From NCBI GenBank assembly GCA_003139095.1, contig PLHW01000044.1, positions 184,536-248,535 on the forward strand: 64,000 nt of DNA, given 5' to 3'. Source of the stretch: Acidobacteriaceae bacterium (lineage in GTDB: Bacteria > Acidobacteriota > Terriglobia > Terriglobales > Acidobacteriaceae). Below the pieces are notes generated by a model. That model was not told the origin of the DNA and made no database searches. It saw only the letters and a program-made list of their open reading frames with translations. The first letter of the stretch is position 1. The number at the start of each line of letters is the position of its first letter. The position numbers were made by a program, and so were the translations under genes. Shown piece by piece: positions 47,538 to 56,423 of this stretch.

Positions 47538-49691
47538 CTACTGAAAGTTCTCGGCCAGGCGCTGGGCAGTTAGTTCGACTTTGATGGTGGAGCCGCGTTT
47601 GTCGAGGCCGCCGCGAATCTGCATTACACAACCGGGACAATCGATGAGCACCAGGGGCACGCCGGCCTGCTCGATGTGAACGAGCTTGCGTTCGAGGATG
47701 GGCGCGGAGAGTTCGGGCAGCTTCAAGGTGTAGGAGCCGCCCATGCCGCAGCACATGTCGGCCTGTTGCATCTCGACGAGTTCGTATCCGGCCTGCTGCA
47801 TGAGCTTGCGAGGAGTCTGCTCGGCGCGGAGAGTGCGCTTGAGGTGGCAGGAATCGTGATAGGTAAATCTCTGGGGAGCGATTCCGTCTTTGAATTTGAG
47901 GCGGCCTTGCTCGACGAGGGAGTTGACGAGGGTGGAGAAGTCGACGACTTTTTCGGCGAGAGCGCGGGCCGCGGGCAGAGCGTCGGTGTGACCGGTGCTT
48001 TCGAGATTGGCGACGAAGTCGTGCTGGAGACCGACGGTGCAGGTGGGGCAGGCTGAGACGACGTAGGTGACTTCGTCGGCGCGGAGAGCTCTGATGTTGT
48101 CGAGAGCGTTTTGCGAGGCGACTTCATAGGCTCCGCTATAGCGGGCGGGAGCGCCGCAGCAGGTCTGGCCTTCGGGAAAGACAACTTCGATGCCGGCTTT
48201 GTTGAGAACTTGTACGACAGCCTCGCCCATCTCGGGGTAAGCGAAATCGAGCAAGCAACCGGCGAAGAAGGCGGCCTTCTCGGGCTTGGGCTGCGTGGCA
48301 TGGGGGCGGACTTCCTGCTTGATTTTTTTGAAGACGTCGCGGAAGGGATGACTGGCGATGCTGGGCAGGGAGCGAAACTCCGTCATTTCGGTGAGGAACA
48401 TGGGGAGGTGGCGGATGAAGCCATCTTTGGCGAAGGGCTTTTGCGCGATGGAAGCGGCGCGCAGCACGGTGTGAAAAGCGCGGCGGTTGTTGACGATGGA
48501 GAAAGCGGCTTTCTGAACGAGGGGCTGACCCTGCTCGACGGCGAGGCGGCGGCGGAGTTCCAGGACGAGATCGGGGATGTCGATTTTGCCGGGGCAGACG
48601 TCTTTGCAGGCGCCGCACTGGATGCAGAGACTCTGAATTTCGTCGGATTGCTTGAGCGCGTCGAACCAGGCGGTGAGGATGGTGCCGATGCCGCCGGTGT
48701 AGACCTTGCCGAAAACGTGGCCGCCGACGAGGCTGAAAACGGGACAGACGTTGAGGCAACTGGCGCAGCGAATGCATTGCAAAGCCTGCTTGAAACGCGG
48801 GTCGCGCGACATCTCGTTGCGGCGGTTGTCCATGAGGATGATGTGCAGCTCTTTGGGGGAGCCGTCGGTGTTGGGGACGGGAGCGCCGATGATGGAGACG
48901 TAGCTGGTGAGGAGTTGCGCGGTGGCGCTGCGCGGGAGCGCGGTAAGGATGGGCGCGATGTCTTTGAAACGCTCGATGAGTTTTTCAAGGCCGACGATGG
49001 CGACATGAATTTTGGGGAGGGTGGTGACGAGGCGGGCGTTGCCTTCGTTGGTGATGATGACGATGCTGCCGGTTTCGGCGACGGCGATGTTGGCGCCGGT
49101 GATGCCCATTTCAGCGGCGAGAAATTTGGGACGCAGTTTGTTGCGGGCGAACTTGACGAGCTGCGGAATATCGGGCTGCTGACCGTCTTCGACCTTATCG
49201 CTGAAGGTGTCGGCAACTTCTTCCTTGGTCATGTGGATGGCGGGCATGACCATGTGGGAAGGGCGCTGACCGGCGAGCTGAATGATCCATTCGCCGAGGT
49301 CGGTTTCGGAGACTTCGATGCCGGCGGCTTCGAGGTGAGCGTTGAGATGGATTTCCTCGGAGGCCATGGACTTGGACTTGACGATGGAGGTGACGCCGCG
49401 ATCCATGGCGAGTTTGAGAATGTATTGATTGACGGCGTGAGGATCGCTGGTGCGGAAGACTTTTGTGCCGCGAGCTTCGGCGTTGCGCTGGAACATATCG
49501 GCGAGTTCTTCGAAACGGCCGGCGGCGTCGGACTTGACGGCGGCGATCTCAGTGCGGAGGGATTCGAAGTCGATGCCTTGGTAGGCTTTGGCGCGGCTGG
49601 TGCGGTAGGCCTCGGAGAAGCGGCCGAGCGCGCCGGCGAGGTTGGGGTTGTTGAGGGCATCGAGGATGGACTGCTTGAATTCGGCGTTCAT
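47538..49691 (-). CDS. lutB: LutB-LutA fusion, L-lactate oxidation iron-sulfur protein
   Basis: A 717-residue protein. Residues 1-~470 are LutB-like: a LUD-type domain, then two ferredoxin clusters Cys-Ile-Arg-Cys-Ala-Ser-Cys-x3-Cys-Pro (near 307) and Cys-Ile-Gln-Cys-Gly-Ala-Cys-x3-Cys-Pro (near 359). The rest is LutA-like, with two CCG boxes (Cys-Cys-Gly-Ala-Pro-Ala, Cys-Cys-Gly-Met-Gly-Gly) that bind a non-cubane cluster. In Bacillus these are separate proteins of the LutABC lactate dehydrogenase. The start at 49691 overlaps the lutC stop by four bases; the longer frame upstream is an antisense-like artefact. Confidence 0.88.
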   Translation of the reverse strand: MNAEFKQSILDALNNPNLAGALGRFSEAYRTSRAKAYQGIDFESLRTEIAAVKSDAAGRFEELADMFQRNAEARGTKVFRTSDPHAVNQYILKLAMDRGVTSIVKSKSMASEEIHLNAHLEAAGIEVSETDLGEWIIQLAGQRPSHMVMPAIHMTKEEVADTFSDKVEDGQQPDIPQLVKFARNKLRPKFLAAEMGITGANIAVAETGSIVIITNEGNARLVTTLPKIHVAIVGLEKLIERFKDIAPILTALPRSATAQLLTSYVSIIGAPVPNTDGSPKELHIILMDNRRNEMSRDPRFKQALQCIRCASCLNVCPVFSLVGGHVFGKVYTGGIGTILTAWFDALKQSDEIQSLCIQCGACKDVCPGKIDIPDLVLELRRRLAVEQGQPLVQKAAFSIVNNRRAFHTVLRAASIAQKPFAKDGFIRHLPMFLTEMTEFRSLPSIASHPFRDVFKKIKQEVRPHATQPKPEKAAFFAGCLLDFAYPEMGEAVVQVLNKAGIEVVFPEGQTCCGAPARYSGAYEVASQNALDNIRALRADEVTYVVSACPTCTVGLQHDFVANLESTGHTDALPAARALAEKVVDFSTLVNSLVEQGRLKFKDGIAPQRFTYHDSCHLKRTLRAEQTPRKLMQQAGYELVEMQQADMCCGMGGSYTLKLPELSAPILERKLVHIEQAGVPLVLIDCPGCVMQIRGGLDKRGSTIKVELTAQRLAENFQ

Positions 49692-50317
49692 TGGGACACC
49701 GCCATTTTTTCGGACGCGATTTTGTCGGACGTCGTTTTTTCGGGCGCGATTTTGTTCGAAGGCAGCTCGTCGACCATGACGATGACGAGGCGGGCAGGAC
49801 CGTGGACGCCGATGGTGAGGACGCGCTCGATGTCGGCAGTGCGACTGGGGCCGGTGATGAAGGCGAGATAGCCGGTTTTGCGGGGATCGACGCGGGAGAG
49901 CAGCGCCGGGAGATTGGGGAGAATGGACGCGGTGGAAACGAGCGCGATGTGCAGCGCCGGAAGCGTGGAGACGAGGCGCTGATCGACGGTGTCGGCGATT
50001 TGAACGACAGTGCCGGTATCGGCGAGAGCCCAATCCATCTGGCTGATGCCGGCGATGGCCTGGGCGGCGTTGTCGCGCGTGACGTCGAATTGAATGCCGG
50101 GCACGCGCGCGGTTAACTGCTCGCGGTCGGCGGAGCTGATGGCGGGGCAATGCGCCCAGACGGCGCGGGCGCCGGGAGCGTCGGCGATGCCTTCGCGGAG
50201 GAGGACTCCGGCGATGAAGTCGAGGGCGGCGGATTTGTTGGGAACTTTTTCTACCTGGGCGCCGACGGCCTCGGCGCGGAGCTTGAAGTCTTCGAATGTC
50301 GCAGTGATCGCAGTCAT
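49688..50317 (-). CDS. lutC: LutC, L-lactate utilisation protein C
   Basis: The 209-residue LUD-domain protein has Trp-Ala-Leu-Ala-Asp-Thr-Gly-Thr-Val near 113 and Leu-Pro-Ala-Leu-His-Ile-Ala-Leu near 143, and ends the fold with Ile-Gly-Val-His-Gly-Pro. It is the third component of the Lut lactate oxidation complex. The last 25 residues are an unusual Lys/Ser/Glu tail built from a repeated Asp-Lys-Ile-Ala-Ser-Glu-Lys unit, with matching short DNA repeats. It is the first gene of the pair with lutB, 97 bases after the permease. Confidence 0.88.
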   Translation of the reverse strand: MTAITATFEDFKLRAEAVGAQVEKVPNKSAALDFIAGVLLREGIADAPGARAVWAHCPAISSADREQLTARVPGIQFDVTRDNAAQAIAGISQMDWALADTGTVVQIADTVDQRLVSTLPALHIALVSTASILPNLPALLSRVDPRKTGYLAFITGPSRTADIERVLTIGVHGPARLVIVMVDELPSNKIAPEKTTSDKIASEKMAVSQ

Positions 50318-50413
50318 GAAAGCCTCCGAGTGGCGGACTTCTAGGATCGATCCGCCGACTCCTGCCTCAACGACCGCGTGGCGTGGCGTTTGCAGACGCC
50401 AGCCACGCAGCGG

Positions 50414-52249
50414 CTAATGGACCACCAGGTTCACGAACGGCGGCACGTAGGCGATGAGAAAGACAAAGACACCCACCAGCGCAGCTAAGGCGAGACTATG
50501 GAGAAAGACATAGCGAAGGATGTCGCCTTCGTGTCCGTACCACTGGGTGGCGGTAGAAGCGACGACGATGCTCTGGGCGTCGATCATTTTGCCCATGACG
50601 CCGCCGGTGCTGTTGGCGGCCGACATGAGTATGGGAGAGACGTGCACCTGCTGCGCGGTGATTTTCTGCAAGCTGCCAAAGAGGACGTTGGACGAGGTGT
50701 CCGAACCGGTGAGAGCGACTCCGAGCCAACCGAGGAGCGTGCCGAAGAAGGGATAGAAATGGCCCGTGCGCGCGAAGGCGAGGCCCATAGTGGCGTCGAG
50801 GCCGGAGTAGCGGGTGAGCATGCCGATGGCGAGCATGGCGGCGATGGTGAGAAGCGAGAAGCGCACCTTCACGATGGTCTTGAGGAAGATGGAGAAGATG
50901 GTGGCGAGGCTCTGACCCATGATGAGGCCGGAGATGACGGCGGCGATAAGGATGCCGGTGCCTGTGGCGCTGAGCCAGTTAAGGCTGAAGACGGCGGGCT
51001 CCTTGGTGGGCTTGGGGACGACGGGCGGGACGCGCTCGACGAGGTTGTTGAGGCCGGTGACCGGGAATTGCGGGTTGGTGATTTCGCTTGGTTTGGGAGA
51101 AACAGTGGAGAGCGAGGCGAAGGCTTTCTCGGGAGTGTTCATCCAGATTTTGCCGGTTTGCGTGCCCCACAAGAAAACGATGACGCTGAGAACGACCCAG
51201 GGAATCCAGGCGCGGGCGATGACGCCGCGAGAGTGGGTACGTTCGCCGCGGGCGCTCTCTTCTTTTTCGCCGGGGAAACGCCAGATGCGCTTGGGATGCC
51301 AGACGAGCAGGAAGCCGATGAGGCACACCATGGAGACGACGGAAGCGATCACGTTGACGAGCCAGGGGCCGTGCAGGTTGGAGACGAGAATCTGCGGGAT
51401 GGTGAAAGAAACGCCGGCGACGAGGATTGCGGGCCAGACTTCGGCCATGCCTTCAAAGCCGACGAAGGCCCAGATCAGCCAGAAGGGAACGAGCATGCAG
51501 AAGGGGGCGAGAATGCGGCCGGTCATGGCGGCGAGGGTGATCTCGCTGATGCCGGTGACCTTGGCGAGGGCAATGATGGGAGTGCCGAGAGCGCCGAAGG
51601 CGACGGGGGCGGTGTTGGCGATGAGCGACAAGCCGGAGGCCTGGAGCGGCTTGAAGCCAAGGCCGATGAGAAGGGCGGCGGTGACGGCGACAGGAGTTCC
51701 GAAGCCAGCGGCGCCTTCAAAGAACGCGCCGAAACAGAAGGCGATGAGGAGGAGCTGCAAGCGGCGATCCTGGGTGATGCCGGTGAGGCTGTGCTGGAGG
51801 ATGTGGAACTCTCCCGACTCGAGGGTGAGCTGATACATAAAGATGACGTTGAGCACGATCCAGCCAATGGGGAAGAGGCCATAACCGGCGCCATAGACGG
51901 CGGTGGTGGCAGCGAGACGCGCGGGCATGTGGAAGCCGAGAATGGCGGTCAAGAGCGCGGTGGCGAGACCCGCGAGAGCGGCATAGTGAGCCTTGATGTG
52001 TCCGAGGGCCAGCGAGCCGAGCAAGACCACGACGGGCAGAGCAGCGACGAGCGTGGAAAGAAGCCAGTGTCCGATGGGATCGTAGGTCTGCTGCCAGGGA
52101 GAGGAGAGAGGTTGGAGCTTGAGGATGACCACGGCGACTACGACGGCGATGAGAACGAAACATGCGGAAAGGATGAGGTTGGGTTTAGGTTGAGAGGCTG
52201 CGGGTGGTTTCACAGTCTGCGAGGCGGGTAGCGTTTTGGCTGCACTCAC
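50414..52249 (-). CDS. lldP: L-lactate permease
   Basis: The 611-residue protein has about 14 hydrophobic segments and the LctP family's motifs: Ala-Phe-Cys-Phe-Gly-Ala-Phe-Phe-Glu-Gly-Ala-Ala-Gly-Phe-Gly-Thr-Pro near 175 and Gly-Ser-Asp-Thr-Ser-Ser-Asn-Val-Leu-Phe-Gly near 523. It imports lactate (also glycolate) with protons. It is the first gene of the lactate operon on the - strand, opposite a GntR-type regulator. A large + strand frame across it is an antisense shadow. Confidence 0.93.
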   Translation of the reverse strand: MSAAKTLPASQTVKPPAASQPKPNLILSACFVLIAVVVAVVILKLQPLSSPWQQTYDPIGHWLLSTLVAALPVVVLLGSLALGHIKAHYAALAGLATALLTAILGFHMPARLAATTAVYGAGYGLFPIGWIVLNVIFMYQLTLESGEFHILQHSLTGITQDRRLQLLLIAFCFGAFFEGAAGFGTPVAVTAALLIGLGFKPLQASGLSLIANTAPVAFGALGTPIIALAKVTGISEITLAAMTGRILAPFCMLVPFWLIWAFVGFEGMAEVWPAILVAGVSFTIPQILVSNLHGPWLVNVIASVVSMVCLIGFLLVWHPKRIWRFPGEKEESARGERTHSRGVIARAWIPWVVLSVIVFLWGTQTGKIWMNTPEKAFASLSTVSPKPSEITNPQFPVTGLNNLVERVPPVVPKPTKEPAVFSLNWLSATGTGILIAAVISGLIMGQSLATIFSIFLKTIVKVRFSLLTIAAMLAIGMLTRYSGLDATMGLAFARTGHFYPFFGTLLGWLGVALTGSDTSSNVLFGSLQKITAQQVHVSPILMSAANSTGGVMGKMIDAQSIVVASTATQWYGHEGDILRYVFLHSLALAALVGVFVFLIAYVPPFVNLVVH

Positions 52250-52356
52250 ATGGCACCTCCGTCGCTGGCCTGCGGGGAACGGATGAGGGATTATAACGGG
52301 GCCGGGTTGGGGCTGCGCAGGCCGAGCTTGACCGAGCCGTCTTGGACATTACCATA

Positions 52357-52367
52357 TAATCCGATTA
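52357..52367. promoter_or_regulatory. Palindrome between lactate permease and its regulator
   Basis: TAATC-C-GATTA is a perfect 5-bp inverted repeat with one central base in the divergent promoter region. It is a candidate operator for the FadR/LldR-like protein. Confidence 0.4.
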
Positions 52368-52434
52368 TCAGACAAGTAGAAAATATGCTAATATGGAAAA
52401 ATAATTGGAGAATTCGAAAGGGCCGACGACTGAA

Positions 52435-53193
52435 ATGACAGAAAACGCCGCTTTGCTTGACACCGTCCGAAACATGAAACCGGTACCGCGTGCCACGCTT
52501 AGTGAACAGGTGGCAAAAGAGATAGCGGCGAAGATCAGCGCCGGCGAATGGAAGCCTGGGACGCGATTGCCGTCGGAAGCGGACCTGTGCCGGGCGCTGG
52601 GGGTGGGGCGATCGAGCCTGCGGGAGGCGTTGACGTCGCTGGCGTTCATCGGGCTGATCCGGGCGCGGGCGGGGGAAGGCAGCTTTGTGGCGGAGCAGCC
52701 GTCGGCGTACCTGACGAGCCCGTGGCTGAATCGCGGGCTGCTCACGACGGAAAAAGAGCTGAATGAGTTTGCGGAGGCGCGGCTGATTCTGGAGACGGAG
52801 ATGGCGGCGCTATGCGCGGCACGGATTACGGAAGACGAACTGAAGGAGATGGAGCGGATCCTGAAGGAGATGAAGGCGTCGATGGACGATGTGGAGAAAT
52901 TTCGGGAACTCGATCTGGCGTTTCATCTGGCGATGGGAGCGGCGGCGAAGAACGACGCGCTCAATGAATTGCTGAAGAGTGTACGCGACCGGATGTGGGA
53001 TTTGATCGGGAAGAGCCTGCTGCTGCCGCAAGGGTTGAAGCAGGCGGCGAGCCAGCATACGAAGATTCTGGCGGCATTTCGCAGCGGGAGCGCGGCGAAG
53101 GCGCGGGAGGCGATGCGGTCGCATCTGAGTTCGTTCCAGCGCGGGTACAAAGTTTTGTTTCAGGAGGGCCAGGTTGAAACGGCGGGCCGGTAG
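52435..53193 (+). CDS. GntR/FadR-family regulator of lactate utilisation
   Basis: The 252-residue protein has an N-terminal winged HTH (Gly-Thr-Arg-Leu-Pro-Ser-Glu-Ala-Asp-Leu-Cys-Arg-Ala-Leu-Gly-Val-Gly-Arg-Ser-Ser-Leu) and a helical FCD ligand-binding domain with Glu-Ala-Arg-Leu-Ile-Leu-Glu and Asp-Leu-Ala-Phe-His. LldR and LutR are of this type and are released by lactate. The ATG at 52435 is preferred over a TTG at 52405. Divergence from lldP strongly suggests it controls the lactate operon. Confidence 0.85.
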   Translation: MTENAALLDTVRNMKPVPRATLSEQVAKEIAAKISAGEWKPGTRLPSEADLCRALGVGRSSLREALTSLAFIGLIRARAGEGSFVAEQPSAYLTSPWLNRGLLTTEKELNEFAEARLILETEMAALCAARITEDELKEMERILKEMKASMDDVEKFRELDLAFHLAMGAAAKNDALNELLKSVRDRMWDLIGKSLLLPQGLKQAASQHTKILAAFRSGSAAKAREAMRSHLSSFQRGYKVLFQEGQVETAGR

Positions 53194-53379
53194 TTTTGCA
53201 GGGCGTTTTACTTCATCATTCGTTTAGTCGCAAAACCAAAGGTAAGGGCGCAAAGCCCTGTAAGCGCTAACTTAAGCAGAATCCCTTCCGACCGACGATT
53301 CGCCCAGAGCCCCGGGATTCGCGTTCCAAGTCCAGAACGGCACCCACTGACTTCATGTGGTTCTCGAGGAAAGGATTCC

Positions 53380-54465
53380 CTACTTGGCAGTGGCCGAACA
53401 AACCGAGTCGATAGCGACCGCTTCTGGGTTGGGGAAATAATGACGTTGAAAGTAGAGGGCCACGTTGACGAGTGCGACCATGACCGGTACTTCTACCAGT
53501 GGCCCAATGACAGCCGCGAATGCAGCTCCCGAGTTGATGCCAAATACCGACACTGCAACCGCGATCGCCAGTTCAAAATTGTTGGAGGCGGCCGTAAATG
53601 CCAGTGTTGTGGTCTTCGAATAGTCCGCGCCCAGCTTCTTGCCCATATAAAACGACACCAGAAACATCAGCACGAAGTAAATCAAGAGCGGCACGGCGAT
53701 GCGCAGTACGTCCAAGGGTAGACGGACGATATACCCACCCTTGAGCGAGAACATCACGACAATGGTGAACAGCAGAGCAATCAGCGTCAGTGGGCTTACG
53801 CGGGGAACGAAGCTCCGGTTGTACCACTGCTGCCCTTTGGCGCGAATCAGGGCAGTCCGAGTCAAAAATCCAGCGAGAAACGGAATTCCAAGATAAATAA
53901 AGACACTCTTTGCAATTTCTGCGATGGACACATTGACGATGGCGCTCCGAAGGCCGAGCTTAGCAGGAAGAACCGTAATGAAAACCCATGCGTAGAGGGA
54001 ATAGAAAAAGACCTGGAAAAGAGAATTGAAGGCCACCAGGCCCGCCGCATATTCCGTATCACCTCGCGCCAGTTCGTTCCACACGATGACCATCGCAATG
54101 CAACGCGCGAGACCGATCATGATCAGCCCGGCCATGTATTCTGGATATCCGCGCAGGAAGACGATGGCCAGAACAAACATAAGAATCGGCCCGACAACCC
54201 AGTTCTGGACAAGCGAAAGACCGAGCACTTTCTTATTGCGAAAGACCTCGTGCAGGTTCTCATATCGCACCTTCGTGAAAGGTGGATACATCATCAAAAT
54301 CAATCCCGCTGCAATGGGAATAGAAGTCGTACCGATGTTGAAGCGATTTAGAAACGGTACTACTCCGGGCACAAGCCAACCCAATACAACGCCGTCGATC
54401 ATGGCGGCGAAGATCCAGGCGGTCAGATAGCGGTCGAGAAAACTGAGACGATTCGTTGCCTTCAT
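53380..54465 (-). CDS. acr3: Arsenite efflux permease Acr3
   Basis: The 361-residue protein has ten hydrophobic segments and the Acr3 signatures: [14 protein letters not shown] near 117 with the conserved Cys, and [10 protein letters not shown] near 297 with the conserved Glu. It extrudes As(III) using the proton gradient. It is the last gene of arsR-arsM-arsC-acr3. Confidence 0.92.
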   Translation of the reverse strand: MKATNRLSFLDRYLTAWIFAAMIDGVVLGWLVPGVVPFLNRFNIGTTSIPIAAGLILMMYPPFTKVRYENLHEVFRNKKVLGLSLVQNWVVGPILMFVLAIVFLRGYPEYMAGLIMIGLARCIAMVIVWNELARGDTEYAAGLVAFNSLFQVFFYSLYAWVFITVLPAKLGLRSAIVNVSIAEIAKSVFIYLGIPFLAGFLTRTALIRAKGQQWYNRSFVPRVSPLTLIALLFTIVVMFSLKGGYIVRLPLDVLRIAVPLLIYFVLMFLVSFYMGKKLGADYSKTTTLAFTAASNNFELAIAVAVSVFGINSGAAFAAVIGPLVEVPVMVALVNVALYFQRHYFPNPEAVAIDSVCSATAK

Positions 54466-54522
54466 CTGCGATCCGTGTAAAGCGGCAGGCCGCGAAGGGT
54501 GGCCTGGTTGTCGAACCCATTG

Positions 54523-55035
54523 CTATTCGTGGGTAACAGGGGCCATCGTCTGGCCGATGTTGTCGAGCTCCCTCTTGAGTGCAAGGCTGTCGAGAGTCTT
54601 CAGTGGAAGAGAGAGCAAGAGGCTGATTCTGCGCTCTAAAATAAAAAACGCCTCGCGAAACGCCCGTTCCACTTCTGCTTCGGTTCCATGAGCCGCCGCT
54701 GGGTCCGGAACGCCCCAATGGGCGGTCATCGGCTGTCCGGGCCAGATTGGGCAGACTTCTTTCGCCGCGTTGTCGCAAACCGTAAAAACAAAGTCCAGCT
54801 TTGGAGAGCCAGGCAGAGAGAATTCATCCCATGCCTTGCATCGCAAACCATCGATCGGCAGGTGGGCCATCTCGAGTTGCCTCAGGGCTTCCGGACGAAC
54901 CGTTCCGGAAGGATGACTTCCGGCGCTGTAAGCCGTGAAATTGGGTCGCCCTTTGGAGTTGAGAATGGCCTCAGCCATGATTGACCGCGCCGAATTGCCC
55001 GTGCACAGGAATAAAGCGTTGTAATGTCCTTGCAT
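54523..55035 (-). CDS. arsC: Arsenate reductase, low-molecular-weight phosphatase fold
   Basis: The 170-residue protein starts with the phosphatase P-loop Leu-Cys-Thr-Gly-Asn-Ser-Ala-Arg-Ser near 10-18, where Cys is the nucleophile. It has Phe-Val-Phe-Thr-Val-Cys-Asp near 82-88, a candidate resolving Cys, and the Asp-Pro motif near 111. It reduces As(V) to As(III). The C-terminal 30 residues extend beyond the usual length of about 135-140. It lies 12 bases after arsM. Confidence 0.88.
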   Translation of the reverse strand: MQGHYNALFLCTGNSARSIMAEAILNSKGRPNFTAYSAGSHPSGTVRPEALRQLEMAHLPIDGLRCKAWDEFSLPGSPKLDFVFTVCDNAAKEVCPIWPGQPMTAHWGVPDPAAAHGTEAEVERAFREAFFILERRISLLLSLPLKTLDSLALKRELDNIGQTMAPVTHE

Positions 55036-55047
55036 CCTCGTACTCTC

Positions 55048-55908
55048 CTAGTTGCAGCAGGCCGGTCCGCAACACGGTTTCGCTGCTTCGTTTGCGGGCT
55101 TGACGGCGCGAACGAAGGCGCTCAGGAATTTGCCGTCTACCTGCGGTGCAATCGCATCGACATCGACGCCAGCCGCCGAGAGAAATTCACGTGCATCTTC
55201 TGCACGATAAATTCGCGTTGGCTCGATGTCGATTTGCTCAAAACCCGCTGCGGAGAGTTTGCTGCGATATTCGTCATCTGCGAGCGCCCCTGCCACACAC
55301 CCGACCCACAGAAGCACACTTTGCCGGATTTCTGGCGCGATTGCGCCTCGGGTAACGACATCGGAAACCGCAATGCGCCCGCCCGGTTTCAGCACACGAA
55401 ACGCTTCTCGTAATACGCGGTCTTTGTCCGCCGAAAGGTTGATCACACAATTCGAGATGATCACGTCGACCGAGTTGTCCGGCAGAGGGATTTGCTCGAT
55501 CTCGCCTTTCAGGAACTCGACATTCTCCGCGCCCGCTTTGCGCTTGTTCTCGTTGGCGAGCACCAGCATCTCGTCCGTCATATCGAGACCGTATGCCTTG
55601 CCGGTGGGCCCAACACGCCTCGCCGAAAGCAGGACATCTACGCCGCCTCCCGACCCGAGATCGAGAACCACTTCTCCCGCATTCAATTTCGCTAATGCAG
55701 TGGGATTCCCGCAGCCCAGCGAGGCTAGCATGGCCTCCTCGGGAACTTGCCCCGCCTGCGAGGAGTCGTACAGATTGGAAGTGATCGGGTCGCAACCTAA
55801 CCCACTTGCTGCGGCGGCTCCACAGCAACTACTTCCGCCACTCTTCACGCGCAACGCTGCCTGGCCATACTTTTCTTTGACTACGTCCTTAATATTGGTA
55901 CTGCTCAT
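55048..55908 (-). CDS. arsM: Arsenite S-adenosylmethionine methyltransferase
   Basis: The 286-residue protein has Ser-Ser-Cys-Cys-Gly near 27-30, part of the As(III) site, then the SAM motif Val-Leu-Asp-Leu-Gly-Ser-Gly-Gly-Gly near 82. Val-Ile-Ser-Asn-Cys-Val-Ile-Asn-Leu near 152 and a Cys near 202 complete the As-binding Cys set. The end carries Cys-Cys-Gly-Pro-Ala-Cys-Cys. It methylates As(III) to volatile or exportable forms. Its ATG lies 14 bases after arsR. Confidence 0.9.
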   Translation of the reverse strand: MSSTNIKDVVKEKYGQAALRVKSGGSSCCGAAAASGLGCDPITSNLYDSSQAGQVPEEAMLASLGCGNPTALAKLNAGEVVLDLGSGGGVDVLLSARRVGPTGKAYGLDMTDEMLVLANENKRKAGAENVEFLKGEIEQIPLPDNSVDVIISNCVINLSADKDRVLREAFRVLKPGGRIAVSDVVTRGAIAPEIRQSVLLWVGCVAGALADDEYRSKLSAAGFEQIDIEPTRIYRAEDAREFLSAAGVDVDAIAPQVDGKFLSAFVRAVKPANEAAKPCCGPACCN

Positions 55909-55922
55909 GGTGACCCCTTTCC

Positions 55923-56279
55923 CTATTTACAAAGCTGAACGATATTTTGCGGTTTGACTGCTTTGTTTCGAGTGCAGCACTCGGCATAGAGGAATTGCAG
56001 AAGTTCCTGGAGCGCCTCCGTGTTGGCCGTGTACCGTAAAAAGGTACTTTCGCGGCGCACGTTCACGAGCCCCTCATTCTTCAATTTTTCCAGGTGGTGC
56101 GAAAGCGTGGAATTCGGAATGTCGAGTTCTGACTGGATCTCGCCTACAACCAAGCCGTCTGGATGCGCCGATAACAGTAATCGCATGATCCGAAGGCGTG
56201 GTTCGGTGCCCATCGCGGAGAGCATGTCGGCGTACTTTGCCACGCGCTTGGTGTTTTTCTTGGCTGATGCTACTGGCAT
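55923..56279 (-). CDS. arsR: ArsR-type repressor
   Basis: The 118-residue winged HTH protein has Leu-Arg-Ile-Met-Arg-Leu-Leu-Leu, then Asn-Ser-Thr-Leu-Ser-His-His-Leu-Glu-Lys-Leu (recognition helix) and a beta wing. Metal ligands are probably the Cys pair near 98-99 and the Cys near the end. The start at 56279 is chosen because a 9-bp inverted repeat covers it. It heads the operon and should release on As(III). Confidence 0.9.
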   Translation of the reverse strand: MPVASAKKNTKRVAKYADMLSAMGTEPRLRIMRLLLSAHPDGLVVGEIQSELDIPNSTLSHHLEKLKNEGLVNVRRESTFLRYTANTEALQELLQFLYAECCTRNKAVKPQNIVQLCK

Positions 56280-56302
56280 ATTTCTATAATTGCAGAAATA
56301 TG
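56277..56302 (-). promoter_or_regulatory. ArsR operator, perfect 9-bp inverted repeat
   Basis: CATATTTCT (56277-56285) and AGAAATATG (56294-56302) are exact inverse copies around ATAATTGC. The site includes the arsR start codon, so binding would block transcription of the operon. Confidence 0.8.
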
Positions 56303-56423
56303 GGTGCCGTGTCAAAGCAAGTTCGGGATCGCTCCCAGATGACGGGCAACTCGGAAACATAAAATCCTTAAGTTAGGCTTATGGGGCAAAGCGGCGTCAT
56401 TCCACGATCTAACACCCGCTTTT

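Noticed and set aside
48111..49871. 586-residue + strand frame rich in Gly/Asp/Glu
   Set aside because: Antisense shadow of lutB caused by high third-position G+C; low complexity.
47538..50150. 870-residue version of LutB
   Set aside because: The first 150 residues are Arg/His-rich and lie over lutC in another frame; the ATG at 49691 overlaps the lutC stop and begins the true protein.
50498..52231. 577-residue + strand frame
   Set aside because: Antisense to lactate permease; Glu/Gly/Asp-rich with no fold-like pattern.
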